A DNA stretch of 57,993 nucleotides from positions 133,671-191,663 of the forward strand of contig DIHE01000147.1 in assembly GCA_002420005.1 (NCBI GenBank), in the 5' to 3' direction. Below are positions 34,082 through 45,700 of this stretch, piece after piece. This stretch comes from Holophagales bacterium UBA5704. GTDB lineage: Bacteria; Acidobacteriota; Thermoanaerobaculia; Multivoradales; UBA5704. The notes beneath the pieces were generated by a model. That model did not search any database. It was given only the letters and a program-made list of their open reading frames with translations, and had not been told where the DNA came from. The stretch's first letter is position 1, and every line of letters starts with the position of its first letter. The position numbers and the translations under genes were made by a program.

Positions 34082-36271
34082 ATGGTCCCGCTTTCCGACG
34101 TCCGCCGCTCTCTGCCGCCGCTCTTCGCCCTGCTCCTTCTGGCGGCGCCTCTCCTTGCCGCGCAGAAGAAACCCGTGGCCGGCGACCGCTTCGAAGACAC
34201 CTCGGAAGTGGTCGCCGTGGAGGTCCCGGTCCAGGTCATCGGCCGTGACGGCCAGCCGGTACGCGGCTTGACCGCCGCCGACTTCGAGGTGTTCGACGAA
34301 GGGAACCGCCAGGAGCTCACCGGCTTCGAGGTGATCGACCTCACCTCGACCGAAGAGGCGACCCGCCGCATGGATGCGGCGCGCATCGAGGCGCTCGGCG
34401 CCGCGGCCCGCCGTCATTTCCTTCTTCTGTTCGACCTCTCCTTCTCCTCGCCGACCGCGATCCTGCGGGCGCGCCTGGCGGCCCGCGACTTCCTTCTCAC
34501 CTCCCTGCACCCGGCGGACCTCGCCGCGGTCGCCACCTACTCGCTGGAGACCGGCCCCAAGCTGGTGCTCACCTTCACGCCGGATCGCGCCCAGCTCGCC
34601 CGCGCCATCGACACCCTCGGCCTGAACCGCGTCTTCGACGCGCGGGAGCGCGATCCTCTCCGCTTCCTGATCGAGTCGGGGGACGACCTCTCGGCGTCCG
34701 CCGCATCCAGCGGCACCGGAGGCGGCGCCGGCTCGGAGGTGCGGGCGCAGCGCGATCAAGCGATCAGCGAGCAGCTCCAGGCGATCACCTTCTCCGCCGA
34801 TCAGAGCCAGCGCGCCTTCGAGGTGAGCCGCATCACCTCCTACTCGCGCGCCCTCGCCGAGATGGCGCGTTCGCTCAACGCCGTCCAGGGGCGCAAGAAC
34901 GTCCTCTTCTTCTCGGAAGGGTTCGACAGCAGGCTGCTGCTCGGCTACGGCATCAACGACGCGGAGGCCGAGCAGGACAGTGCCAATTCGATCCAGGGCC
35001 GCATCCAGTTCGTCGACACCGACGCCCGCCATGGAAACACCGGCCTGCAAAAGGACCTCTCCCGCATGCTGGAGGAGTTCCGCCGCGCCGACTGCGTGAT
35101 CCAGGCGGTGGACGTGGGAGGCCTGCGCGGCACCGGCGACTCGGTGGGCCAGAAGCGGGTCAACGGCCAGGAGGCGCTCTTCTATCTGGCCAACGAGACC
35201 GGCGGCGAGCTGTTCAAGGACGCCAACGACCTCGGCACCCAGCTCGACCGGGTGCTCACCCGCACCTCCCTCACCTACCTTCTGACCTTCCAGCGCAACG
35301 ACCTTCCGCACGACGGCGACTACCGCCGCCTGCGGGTCAAGGTCAAGGCGCCCCAGGCCGCCAACGCGCGCGTCTCCTTCCGCTCCGGGTACTACGCGCC
35401 GCGGCCGTATGCGGAGCTTTCGGCTCTGGAGAAGAACCTGCTCGCCTCGGACAGCATCATCCACGCCACCTCCAAGCGCGACGTGGAGCTCGGTGTCCTC
35501 GCCGCGCCGTTTCGCGCCAACGAGGCCCAGGCCTACGTCCCGGTGATCGTCGAGATCGGCGGCGCCGGGCTGCTCGCCGGCCACTCCGGCGACAAGCTCA
35601 ACCTGGAGCTCTACACCTACGTGGCCGACAAGGAGGGGCGGATCCGCGACTTCTTCACCCAGGCCGTGGGGCTCGACATCAAGAACGGCCGCGAGGCTCT
35701 GGAGCGTACCGGCATCAAGTACTACGGACACCTCGACATGCTCCCGGGCGACTATCAGGTGCGGGTCCTGGTGCGCAACGCGGACACCGGCCGCACCGGC
35801 GTCGAGTCCGTCCCGGTCTCGATCCCCGCCTACACGAAGGCCGAGCCGCAGCTCCTTCCGCCGCTGTTCATGGAGGCCGATGCGGGCTGGCTGATGATCC
35901 GCCAGCGCGACAACGAAGAGCAGCCGGCGTCCGTGGTCTATCCCTTCACCGTCAAAGGAGAGCCGTATGTGCCGGTGGCGCGTCCGGTCTTCCGCGGCGA
36001 GCAGGCGGCGCGCCTCTGTCTGGTCGGGTACAACCTGAGCCCCGGAGACCTCACGCTGGCCGGGCAGGTGATGGCGGCCGACGGCACGCCCCATCCCGGC
36101 GGCCGGCTCTCGCTCGTCGAGCGCACGGCGACCGGCATCTCCGGGCTCGACAAGCTGCTGGCCACGTTCGAGGCCACCGGTCTCGAGTCCGGAAGCTACG
36201 TCCTCCACGTCGCCGTGAAAACCCCCGACGGCCGCCAGGAGGAGAGCTCGCTCCCCTTCGTCGTGCGCTGA
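34082..36271 (+). CDS. Secreted VWA-domain protein (VWFA-related acidobacterial type)
   Basis: 729 aa from the ATG at 34082, which lies 5 nt after AAGGAGG; an ATG 15 nt upstream has no such site. A signal peptide (LFALLLLAAPLLAAQ) precedes a short strand domain with VQVIGRDGQPVRGLTAADFEVFDEG, the opening of the acidobacterial VWFA-related domain. The VWA core follows (FLLLFDLSFSSPTAILRARLAARDFL, DLAAVATYSLE). Its metal site reads DLSFSS, close to but not exactly DxSxS. The C-terminal half is beta rich. Function unknown; VWA domains usually bind proteins. It is followed by the inverse-oriented initiator tRNA. Confidence 0.82.
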   Translation: MVPLSDVRRSLPPLFALLLLAAPLLAAQKKPVAGDRFEDTSEVVAVEVPVQVIGRDGQPVRGLTAADFEVFDEGNRQELTGFEVIDLTSTEEATRRMDAARIEALGAAARRHFLLLFDLSFSSPTAILRARLAARDFLLTSLHPADLAAVATYSLETGPKLVLTFTPDRAQLARAIDTLGLNRVFDARERDPLRFLIESGDDLSASAASSGTGGGAGSEVRAQRDQAISEQLQAITFSADQSQRAFEVSRITSYSRALAEMARSLNAVQGRKNVLFFSEGFDSRLLLGYGINDAEAEQDSANSIQGRIQFVDTDARHGNTGLQKDLSRMLEEFRRADCVIQAVDVGGLRGTGDSVGQKRVNGQEALFYLANETGGELFKDANDLGTQLDRVLTRTSLTYLLTFQRNDLPHDGDYRRLRVKVKAPQAANARVSFRSGYYAPRPYAELSALEKNLLASDSIIHATSKRDVELGVLAAPFRANEAQAYVPVIVEIGGAGLLAGHSGDKLNLELYTYVADKEGRIRDFFTQAVGLDIKNGREALERTGIKYYGHLDMLPGDYQVRVLVRNADTGRTGVESVPVSIPAYTKAEPQLLPPLFMEADAGWLMIRQRDNEEQPASVVYPFTVKGEPYVPVARPVFRGEQAARLCLVGYNLSPGDLTLAGQVMAADGTPHPGGRLSLVERTATGISGLDKLLATFEATGLESGSYVLHVAVKTPDGRQEESSLPFVVR

Positions 36272-36283
36272 CTCAAAATGAAC

Positions 36284-36307
36284 AAGGCCGCGTGGGAACG
36301 CGGCCTT
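36284..36307 (-). terminator. Hairpin terminator shared by tRNA-fMet and the VWA gene
   Basis: A perfect 10-bp stem (AAGGCCGCGT with ACGCGGCCTT) and GGGA loop lies 13 bp after the stop of the VWA gene and 15 bp beyond the tRNA 3' end. The minus strand continues into a weak T-rich tract (GTTCATTTTG). It could end both convergent transcripts. Confidence 0.6.
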
Positions 36308-36321
36308 GGAATCGACGAGAT

Positions 36322-36398
<77 letters not shown>

Positions 36399-36438
36399 TC
36401 ACCGTTTTCAAAGTCCCTCCGTTTCCGGCGGGAGGAGG

Positions 36439-36467
36439 ATCTTGCCACAGCCCCGGGGGGTTGTCAA
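36439..36467 (-). promoter_or_regulatory. Promoter of the initiator tRNA
   Basis: Reading the minus strand, a consensus TTGACA (36467-36462) is spaced exactly 17 bp from CAAGAT (36444-36439). The tRNA begins about 40 bp downstream. This is the best -35/-10 pair in the window. Confidence 0.7.
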
Positions 36468-36551
36468 CATCCTTCACGGCTTCCAACCAATGGGCGGCTC
36501 CGGGTATTCCACCCGCCCGCCGGGGCGGGGCAGGGCCTCCGGCCCTGATCC

Positions 36552-36557
36552 TATACT
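36552..36557 (+). promoter_or_regulatory. Candidate -10 box for a leaderless universal-stress-protein transcript
   Basis: TATACT ends 6 nt before the ATG at 36564, so transcription would begin at or next to the start codon. No ribosome binding site is present. Confidence 0.45.
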
Positions 36558-36563
36558 GAGGCC

Positions 36564-37484
36564 ATGGAACGGATCGCCACGCCCTCTCCCTCTCCCCGCA
36601 TCCTGGTAGGGACCGATTTCTCCCCGACCGCCGCGGTGGCGGTCGATTGGGCCGTCCGCCTGGCACAACGGCAGGGGGCGCGCCTGGAGCTCGTGCATGC
36701 GGTCACCGTACCGCCGTCGGCCCCCGAGTACGTCTCGCCCGGCGCGCTGCCGCCCGGCCCGATCTTCACCGAAGAGGTGCGGCAGGCGGCCCTCGGCCGC
36801 CTGGAGACCGAGGCTTTCGCCCTGCGCGAGAAGGGGATCGACGTCGAGGTCTACCTGGGGATCGGATCACCTTCGATGGTGATCTGCGACCGGGCGGAGG
36901 AGACGGCCGCGCGTGCCGTCGTCCTCGGCACCCGCGGCCTGACCGGCCTGCGCCACCTCCTCCTCGGCAGCACCGCCGAGCGGGTGGTGAACAAAGCGCC
37001 CTGTCCGGTGCTCTCCGTCCACCCGGACGACCAGGGCCATCAGCGTCCGCTCCGAACCGTCCTGGTCCCCACCGACTTCTCCGCCGCCGCCGAGCGCGCC
37101 ATCCACGCCGCGCTCCCCCTGCTGGCCCCGCAGACGGCGGAGACACGGCTGATCCTTCTGCACGCCTTCAACCTCCCCATCGAGTACACGGCCTACGGCC
37201 CGATCCCCACCTCGCTCCACTACTTGCAGGACACCGGCCTCGACGCCGAGCGGCATCTCCAGGAGATGGCGGAGAAGCTGGCTGGCGAAGGATGGACGGT
37301 GGACTGGGTCGCCCGCGAAGGAGACCCCTCCGCGGTGATCGTGGAGGAGGCGAAGAACCGGCAGGTGGACCTGATCGCCATGGGCACCCGCGGCCTTTCC
37401 GGCCTGCGCCACCTCTTCCTCGGCAGCACGGCCGAGCGGGTGGTGCAGCAGGCCGGGTGCCCCGTGATGACGGTGCGGGGCTAG
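36564..37484 (+). CDS. Tandem universal stress protein
   Basis: 306 aa with two UspA domains (about 10-152 and 162-306). Each opens with the ATP-site Asp (VGTDFS, VPTDFS) and ends with the nucleotide-binding signature G-x2-G-x9-G-S/T (GTRGLTGLRHLLLGST and GTRGLSGLRHLFLGST), so both halves should bind ATP. The two halves are similar to each other, which shows an internal duplication. Usp proteins help survival under starvation or stress; the target is unknown. It stands alone and converges with the PhzF gene 8 bp away. Confidence 0.92.
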   Translation: MERIATPSPSPRILVGTDFSPTAAVAVDWAVRLAQRQGARLELVHAVTVPPSAPEYVSPGALPPGPIFTEEVRQAALGRLETEAFALREKGIDVEVYLGIGSPSMVICDRAEETAARAVVLGTRGLTGLRHLLLGSTAERVVNKAPCPVLSVHPDDQGHQRPLRTVLVPTDFSAAAERAIHAALPLLAPQTAETRLILLHAFNLPIEYTAYGPIPTSLHYLQDTGLDAERHLQEMAEKLAGEGWTVDWVAREGDPSAVIVEEAKNRQVDLIAMGTRGLSGLRHLFLGSTAERVVQQAGCPVMTVRG

Positions 37485-37492
37485 CTAGGCGG

Positions 37493-38407
37493 TTACTCTC
37501 CCGCCTCCATCCACCCCTGGCTCATCAGCACCGTCGCGCCCCCGACGCGCACCGCGGTGGGGGTGCCCTCCTGGAGATCCACCTCCAGGTGAAGGAGGCT
37601 CGGGCGGCCCATCTCGAAGCCCTGCTCCACCACGAGGCGGAGGGTGCCCTGCCGCTCCTTGGCGCGGGCGGCGATCCAGCCGCCGAGGGCGGAGCAGGCG
37701 CCGCCGGTCGCCGGGTCTTCGGCGATCCCCATCGCGGGGGCGAACATGCGGGCACGCAGCGCCGAGCCGGGAAGCTCGGGCTCGCGGCAGAGAACGAAGA
37801 GGTGGGGTGCCCAGGAGCCCGCCAGCATCGTCTCCCAGAGATCCTGGCGCAGCCGGACCCGCCCGAGAGCGGCGCGGCTCTGCACCGGCACAAACAGGAA
37901 GCCCACGCCGCAGGACCAGGTCTCGGCCCGGTCCTCCCCGTCCAGCACGTCGTCCGGATCGAGGGAGAGCAGCGCCGCCAGGTCCGCCGCCGGTGGCGCA
38001 GGAGGACCCTGCTCCGGAAGCCGGGCCGCGGTGAGCTGTGCGAAGACCGGGACTCCCCTCTGGACGCGGATCGTCACCGGCACGGGACCGACGCCCTCTT
38101 CAAACACGATGCGGGTGGCCGGCTCCACCAGAGGAATCTCCTCCAGCGCCGCCAGCACGTGCGCCGTCCCCACGGTCGGGTGACCGGCGAACGGAAGCTC
38201 CTGGCCCGGAGTGAAGATGCGCAGCTTGCGGGTGTGCGCCGGATCGTCCGGCGGCAGCACGAAGACCGTCTCGGAGAGGTTCAGCTCCCGGGCGACCTGC
38301 TGCATCCGCCCCGGTGGAATGTTGCGCGCGTCCGGGAAGACCGCCAGCGGGTTGCCGCCGAAGGGGCGGTCGGTGAAGACGTCGGCGGTGAGGTAGCGGT
38401 GGCGCAT
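37493..38407 (-). CDS. PhzF-family isomerase
   Basis: 304 aa, normal for the family. The catalytic Glu is at 46 in LNLSETVFV. The N-terminal DVFTDRPFGGNPLAVF, the FAGHPTVGTAHVL block and the EDPATGGACSALG motif are all present. PhzF-like enzymes isomerise or tautomerise small acids; most outside phenazine clusters have no known substrate, and no phenazine genes are here. The ATG at 38407 is used because a longer frame would begin inside the adjacent AAGGAC repeat, although the Shine-Dalgarno GGGAG is itself at the repeat edge. Confidence 0.88.
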   Translation of the reverse strand: MRHRYLTADVFTDRPFGGNPLAVFPDARNIPPGRMQQVARELNLSETVFVLPPDDPAHTRKLRIFTPGQELPFAGHPTVGTAHVLAALEEIPLVEPATRIVFEEGVGPVPVTIRVQRGVPVFAQLTAARLPEQGPPAPPAADLAALLSLDPDDVLDGEDRAETWSCGVGFLFVPVQSRAALGRVRLRQDLWETMLAGSWAPHLFVLCREPELPGSALRARMFAPAMGIAEDPATGGACSALGGWIAARAKERQGTLRLVVEQGFEMGRPSLLHLEVDLQEGTPTAVRVGGATVLMSQGWMEAGE

Positions 38408-38414
38408 GAGGGCT

Positions 38415-38510
38415 CCCAAGGACGACAAGGACTCCAAGGTCCCCAAGGACAACCGGCCGGGTGCTGCGGGCTCGGTTGTCCTGGAAGACCTTGTCGTCCT
38501 TGGCCTTTTC
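38415..38510. repeat. Second inverted pair of 9-bp AAGGAC-type arrays
   Basis: The left arm (38415-38455) contains AAGGACGAC, AAGGACTCC, AAGGTCCCC and AAGGACAAC in tandem. The right arm (38473-38510) reads as the reverse complement (GGTTGTCCT, GGAAGACCTT, GTCGTCCTT, GGCCTTTTC) with one unit fewer. It occupies the gap between pckA and phzF, which are read in the same direction, so it is not restricted to convergent gene ends. Confidence 0.75.
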
Positions 38511-40121
<1,611 letters not shown>

Positions 40122-40125
40122 TCCG

Positions 40126-41436
40126 TCACCTCGGAGAATGGGTCTGGTTGGAAAGGGTGAGGTAGTCCACCAGGAGCCGCGCCATCACCCGCATCCCCAT
40201 GGGCACCGCCGAGTCATCCGCTCGAAACGTCGGAGTGTGCAAGCCACCCGACTCCGTCCCCGGCCGGACGACGCCGAGCCGGAAGAAGAAACCGGGGACC
40301 TGGTTGGCAAAGTAGGCGAAATCCTCGCCGGCCATGGAGGGCTCTACGATCTTGACGTTGTCGGCCCCCAGCGTGCGTTCGAGCAGGGGGCGTACGGTTG
40401 CTGCGAGCGCCGGGTCATTGATGGTGGCCGGCGCATTCTTCTTGTAATCGAGCTCATACGAGCCGCCACCCGCCCGGGTGGTGCCGTCGAGGATCTCGCG
40501 CATGCGGCGCTCGACGGTGGATTGGGCCTCGGCGCCGTAGGTGCGCACCGTCCCTTCGAGATGGACCTCGGAGGGGATGATGTTGAAGCGCTCGCCGCCG
40601 CGCACGATGCCGACGGTGACCACGCTCGGCTCGAAGGCCGGCAGGGTGCGCGAGCGGATGGTCTGGAGCGCCAGGATCGCCTGCGCCGCCATCACCACGG
40701 GATCGATGCTCAGATGGGGATAGGCGCCGTGCGCCTGCTTGCCCTTGATGCGGGCGGTGAACTGGTCCACCGCGGCCATCGTCGCCCCGGGATTGAAACC
40801 GACCTGGCCGACCGGGAGATCCGGGAAGGCATGAAGGGCGAACACGGCCACCGGCTTCTCGGCGAAGGCGCCCTCTTCGAGCATCAGCTCGGCGCCCCCG
40901 CGCTCGCCGGGCGGCGGACCCTCCTCGGCCGGCTGGAAGATGAACTGGATGCTGCCGGGGATCTCGGCGCGCAGTGCGGTGAGCACCGTGGCGACGCCGA
41001 GGAGCGCCGAGGTGTGGACGTCGTGGCCGCAGGCGTGGGCCACCCCCACCTCCTGGCCGAGGAAGGTGTCGCGCTTGGTCGACTGGAACGGGAAGCCGGT
41101 CTCCTCGGTCACCGGCAAGGCGTCGATGTCGGCCCGCACGGCGATGCGCGGACCCGGCTTGCCACCGCGGAGAATGGCGATCACCCCGGTCTTCGCGACG
41201 CCGGTCTTCACCTCGAGACCGAGCTGGCGCAGCTGGTCGGCGACCAGCGCCGCGGTCTCCGTCTCGCGGTTGCTCAGCTCCGGGTTCTGGTGCAGCCTGT
41301 GGCGGATCTCGACCATCGCGGCGGAGGCGCGCTCCACCTCGCGGTCGATCCGCGCGTCCAGGTCCTGGGCGAGCACCGGAGCGGCGAACAAGCTGCAGAC
41401 GCACGCGAGGTGCGCCACCGTCTGACGGGCGGTCAT
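40126..41436 (-). CDS. Secreted M20 family amidohydrolase
   Basis: 436 aa. A signal peptide ends at APVLAQ. The metal-binding layout of the aminoacylase/hippurate hydrolase branch is present: HACGHDVHTS, then FQPAEEG with the catalytic Glu, and the last His in GGLHTPTF. The insert domain for dimerisation (about 210-320) is intact. Such enzymes cut N-acyl or indole-acetyl amino acids. Export is unusual for the family but common in Acidobacteria-type genomes (inference). Upstream, 215 bp separate it from the divergent Rpn gene. Confidence 0.88.
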   Translation of the reverse strand: MTARQTVAHLACVCSLFAAPVLAQDLDARIDREVERASAAMVEIRHRLHQNPELSNRETETAALVADQLRQLGLEVKTGVAKTGVIAILRGGKPGPRIAVRADIDALPVTEETGFPFQSTKRDTFLGQEVGVAHACGHDVHTSALLGVATVLTALRAEIPGSIQFIFQPAEEGPPPGERGGAELMLEEGAFAEKPVAVFALHAFPDLPVGQVGFNPGATMAAVDQFTARIKGKQAHGAYPHLSIDPVVMAAQAILALQTIRSRTLPAFEPSVVTVGIVRGGERFNIIPSEVHLEGTVRTYGAEAQSTVERRMREILDGTTRAGGGSYELDYKKNAPATINDPALAATVRPLLERTLGADNVKIVEPSMAGEDFAYFANQVPGFFFRLGVVRPGTESGGLHTPTFRADDSAVPMGMRVMARLLVDYLTLSNQTHSPR

Positions 41437-41627
41437 GGCGTGATCCCTCCAAAGGCCCCTACCCGGGGCGGCGGCAAACCCGGCGAGTGTACACCGACGC
41501 GGGTGGGTCACCCAACCGTCACAGCGTCCCTGAGAACGAAGGCCCAAGGTGGCGTCCGCCGCCAACCCCCGAGCGGCCAGGAGAAGATTCCTCTCTTCCA
41601 GACATGTCGTCTCGCGGCCGATCCTGC

Positions 41628-41633
41628 TACAAT
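41628..41633 (+). promoter_or_regulatory. Candidate -10 box (TACAAT) for the Rpn-like gene
   Basis: TACAAT lies 18 bp before the ATG at 41652. The transcript would have a leader of about 12 nt. No clear -35 box is visible. Confidence 0.3.
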
Positions 41634-41651
41634 TTGCACCAGATCGTTCCA

Positions 41652-42746
41652 ATGGCAGGCGTCCTGGCCGCGCAGGAGGGAATGGTGGGGAGACAAGATC
41701 TCGCATACCGGCTTCTGTTTTCTCATCGCCGCACGGTGGAGGAGCTCGTCTGCGGGTTCGTCAAGGAGCCCTGGGTCGATCAGCTCGACTTCACGACGTT
41801 GAAGCGGGCCAACGCGTCTTTCGTCTCTCCCGAGCTCAAAGGAAGGGATGGCGATCTGCTCTGGAAGCTGCGCCTGCGGGATGGAGCGCCTGCCTACGTC
41901 TACCTCTTCATCGAGCACCAGTCGCGGGTGGACCGCTTCATGGCGGTGCGCTTGATGGCCTACGTCGCCCTGCTCTACCAGAGCCTCATCAAGGAAGGAG
42001 AGGTGGCGCCGGACGGGCGGTTACCGCTGGTGATCCCGCTCGTGCTCTACAATGGAGAGGCGAAATGGCGGGCGCCGCAGGAGCTGGCAGATCTGATCGA
42101 GCGCCCCGGCAGGGGGCTCGAGGCCTGTGTGCCACGGTTGTTCTTCCTGGTGATCGACGAGAGCCGCTACTCTTTGAAGGACCTGGAGGCCCGCCAGAGT
42201 GTCACGGCACAGATCTTCTGGCTGGAGCAGTGCCGGAAACGCAAGGCACTCGAACGGGGAGTGGAGCGCCTCGTTCCTTTGTTGAGCGGTGCGGACGATG
42301 GCCCCCTGCGGCGGGCCGTGCTGGTGTGGATCGATCGCGTCCTGATACCGCGCCGGGGGCGGAAGACCGCGATTCCGCCATCTCCGGGGCTGGAGGATTT
42401 CAGAGCCATGTTGGAGAAGAGAGTCGAAGAGTGGAACCGGGAGCTGCGCGAGGAGGGCCGCCTCCTCGGCATGAAGGAAGGGCGTCGGGAAGGCGTCAAG
42501 GAGGGAAGCCAGAAGGGACTCCAGAAAGGGCTCCAGAAGGGGCTCCAGAAGGGGCTTCAGAAGGGGCTTCAGGAAGGGATGAAGGAAGGCGAGGCTCGTT
42601 TTCTGCTGCGCCTGCTCGAGCGGAAGTTCGGCCGGGTGGACCCGCAGACGCGCCAGCGGGTCCACGGGGCGGACGCGGAGCGGCTTCTCCACTGGGGCGA
42701 GCGGGTGCTCACCGCGGAGCGGTTGGAAGACATCTTCGCCAACTGA
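41652..42746 (+). CDS. Rpn/YhgA-like recombination-promoting nuclease (transposase_31 family)
   Basis: 364 aa from ATG 41652; ATG 41682 is another possible start, with GGAGG only 2 nt before it. The PD-(D/E)xK nuclease core is visible: YRLLFSHRRTVEELV, Asp68 in GDLLWKL, and Glu88-x-Gln90 in FIEHQSR. The C-terminus carries five KGLQ tetrapeptide repeats (encoded by 12-bp repeats) ahead of a final helix; such variable repeats are typical of Rpn proteins. Rpn nucleases act in recombination and anti-phage defence. Despite the family name there are no terminal inverted repeats or other mobile-element signs. Confidence 0.85.
   Translation: MAGVLAAQEGMVGRQDLAYRLLFSHRRTVEELVCGFVKEPWVDQLDFTTLKRANASFVSPELKGRDGDLLWKLRLRDGAPAYVYLFIEHQSRVDRFMAVRLMAYVALLYQSLIKEGEVAPDGRLPLVIPLVLYNGEAKWRAPQELADLIERPGRGLEACVPRLFFLVIDESRYSLKDLEARQSVTAQIFWLEQCRKRKALERGVERLVPLLSGADDGPLRRAVLVWIDRVLIPRRGRKTAIPPSPGLEDFRAMLEKRVEEWNRELREEGRLLGMKEGRREGVKEGSQKGLQKGLQKGLQKGLQKGLQEGMKEGEARFLLRLLERKFGRVDPQTRQRVHGADAERLLHWGERVLTAERLEDIFAN
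42510..42569 (+). repeat. Five 12-bp tandem repeats in the Rpn-like gene
   Basis: Near-identical units (CAGAAGGGGCTC, with one or two changes) encode Q-K-G-L. A sixth, degraded unit follows. The array is in frame, so gain or loss of units would only change the linker length. Confidence 0.85.
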
Positions 42747-42753
42747 ATCCCCC

Positions 42754-45700
42754 TCACCCCACCCGCACCGCGTCCTCCCCCAGCACCTCGTCGAGCACCT
42801 CCAGGAAGAAGTCCGCGTCGTTCTCCTGGAGGATCAGCGGGGGCCGGATCTTGAGGACGTTGTGGTGCGGGCCGTCGGTGCCGGCGAGGATGCCCCGTTC
42901 GCGCAGGCGGTCGGCGACGTGGCCGGCTTCCTCTCCGGCCGGCTCCAGGGTCTCGCGGTCGCGCACCAGCTCGGCGCCGAGGAAGAGGCCGAGGCCGCGC
43001 ACGTCGCCCACCAGGGCATGGCGGCTCTGGAGGTCGCGCAGGCCGGCGAGGAGGCGGTCGCCCAGGCGCCGGGCGTGCTCCTGGAGACCTTCCTCTTCCA
43101 CTACGTCGAGCACCGCCAGGCCGGCGGCGCAGGCGACCGGGTTGCCCCCGAAGGTGCTGAAGAATTCCATCCCGTTGTCGAACGAGGCGGCCACCGCGGG
43201 GGTGGTCACCACGGCGGCCAGCGGGAAGCCGTTGCCGATCGGTTTGCCGAGGACCACGATGTCCGGCACCACCCCCTGGGTGCCGAAGCCCCAGAAGTCG
43301 ATGCCCAGCCGGCCGAAGCCCACCTGCACCTCGTCCGCGATGCACAGGCCCCCCGCCGCCCGCACGTGGGCGTACACCGCTTTCAAGTAGCCGGGCGGCA
43401 GCACGATCTGGCCGCCGACGCTGGGGAGGGTCTCGGCGATGAAGGCGGCGAGCCCCTCTCCGGGGATGCCGTCGGCGACGTGCCGCGCATAGTGGGCCCC
43501 GGCGTCCGGATCATTCCTCTTATAAGGTCCCCGGTAGTCGTCCGGGATCGGCGCCACGTGCACCCAGGGCGGGGGCGGGCCGCCGCCGGGGCCGTTCAGC
43601 TTGTAGGGGCTGATGTCGATCAGGCCGCCGGTGTTGCCGTGGTAGGCGTGCTCCAGGACGATCACGCCGCGCCGGCCGGTGTGGGTGCGCGCGAGGCGCA
43701 GCGCGAGCTCGTTCGCCTCGCTGGCGGAGCTCAGCATGTAGCAGACGCGCAGGGGGGCCGGCATGCGGCGGGTCAACCGCTCGGCATAGCGGACCAGGTT
43801 CGGATGCAGGTAGCGTGTGTTCGTGTTGAGGAGCGCCATCTGCGCCTGGACGGCGCGCACCACCCTGGGATGGCTGTGGCCGACCAGCGGCACGTTGTTG
43901 AAGACGTCGAGGTAGGCCCGGCCGGTGTCGTCATAGAGGTGCTGCATCCAGCCGCGAACCATCTGGAGGGGCCGCCGGTAAGAGAGGCGGACGTTGCCGC
44001 CGGTCGCGGCGCGGCGGCGCGCCAGGGTCTCCTCCCGCGCCGGCTCGCGCGGCGGGAAGCGCTCCGCGGGGATGCCGAGGAGAAGGTTGGGGTCCGGTGC
44101 CAGGGCGCGCCAGACGGCGCGCTCGGATGCGCGGGCGACGCCGGGGACGTCGGTGCCGCGGTCGAACAGGTCGGTGACCACCTGGAGGTGCAGGTGCGGC
44201 GGCCAGTCGCCGTTCTCGGGCGGCGGGCCGACCCAGCCCACCCGGGCGCCGCGCGGCACCGGCCGGCCCACCGCGAGCCCGTCCAGCGATGCCCGGCTCA
44301 GGTGTCCCCAGAGGGTGAAGAACGCCGGCCCGTCGCCGGCGGCATGGCGCAGCACGATCACCGGGCCGTAGTCCTGGCGCGCGGCGTGGTCGGCGAAGGC
44401 TTCGACGGTGCCGTCGAGCGGCGCGTAGACCGGGGTGCCGGCGGGCACGAAGAGGTCGATCCCCAGGTGGATGGTGCGCCGCTCGTCGGTCGGCCGGGGA
44501 CCGGCCCCGAAGGCCGGCTCGGTGTAGACGAGGCGCGCCTCGTCATAGCGGCCGATGCCGATCGCGGTACCGGCGGCACGCAACTCGCGGGCGATGAGAC
44601 CGTCGAGCGTCTCGCGCTCCAGGGAAGCCGGATCGGCGCCGAGCATCAGGCTTCCCACGCTCAGATCGAGCACCGTGCACGGGGTGCTCCGCAGATCGGC
44701 GTCGAGGACCGGGCCGATCGCCTCCGGGTCGAGGCGGCGCAGCCAGTCGGCGACCACCGCCGCGTCCGCCACCGGGGCGAGGCCGCAGGCTTCCCGGAAA
44801 ACGGCGTGGGCGAAACGCGGGTGCACCGGGGCGAGCCGCTCCAGGGCCTCCCAGGCCGGCGCCTCGCTCACCACCAGATACGGATCGTCCGGCGCCAGCA
44901 CCCGGTTGCACGCGGAGTTGGTGACGCTGACCGCGAGCCGGGTGGTGATCAAAAGGAAGAGGAGGGAGATCTCGGTTTCGGTGAGCGGGAACGCCGCGTG
45001 GTATCCGGCCACCACCCGGGCGGCGGCGGCCAGCGGCTCGCGCTCCCCGAGCAGGGCGTAGGCGGCGGCCACCGCGACCTCGAAGACCGTGCAGGTGTGC
45101 ACCATGTCGCCGAAGTCGATCAGGCTGTGCACCGCGGCCGCCGCAGCACGGGGCGACCGGACGATCACGTTCCAGTCGTTCGCGTCGTTGTGGATCGTGC
45201 TCTTCCGCAGCGCGGGGAGGCCGGGCGCCACGCCGGCCTCGAAGCGGTCGAGCACCGTCTCCACCAACGCCCGCCGCGCCGGCTCGGCGATGCGGCCGAG
45301 ATGCTCGCGGATCCAGCCGGCGCGCGCCAGGTCCCATTTGAGGTCCCGGTGGGCCGTGGGGGGGGCGAAACCGGCGAGGGCGGCGTCCAGCCTCCCGAGG
45401 AAGGTCCCCAGGCTCTGCAACAGCTCTGGGGAGCGGGGCCGGCTTTCGGCGAGCACGCGGCCCGGCACCCAGGTGAGCATCCACACCAGGCGGGGCGAGC
45501 CGTCCGGGGCGGCGACCGTGCGGATCGCGGCGCCGTCGCGGCTGCGGACGACGCGCGGCAGGGCGAGATCGGGAGCGGCCACCGCCAGGTGCTCCAGGGC
45601 CTCCTGCTGCAGCTCCAGAAGCGCCCGCGGGCAACCCGGACGCATCACCTTGAGCACATGCCCGGCACCCTCGGCACCCGTGAGGCGGAAGTTGGCGTCA

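Noticed and set aside
38408..38452. A longer PhzF start that adds 15 residues
   Set aside because: The extra residues are translated repeat sequence, and the family's first strand begins at the ATG at 38407.
41652..42746. A complete insertion sequence around the transposase_31-family gene
   Set aside because: There are no terminal inverted repeats or target duplications, and the family is a nuclease rather than a DDE transposase.
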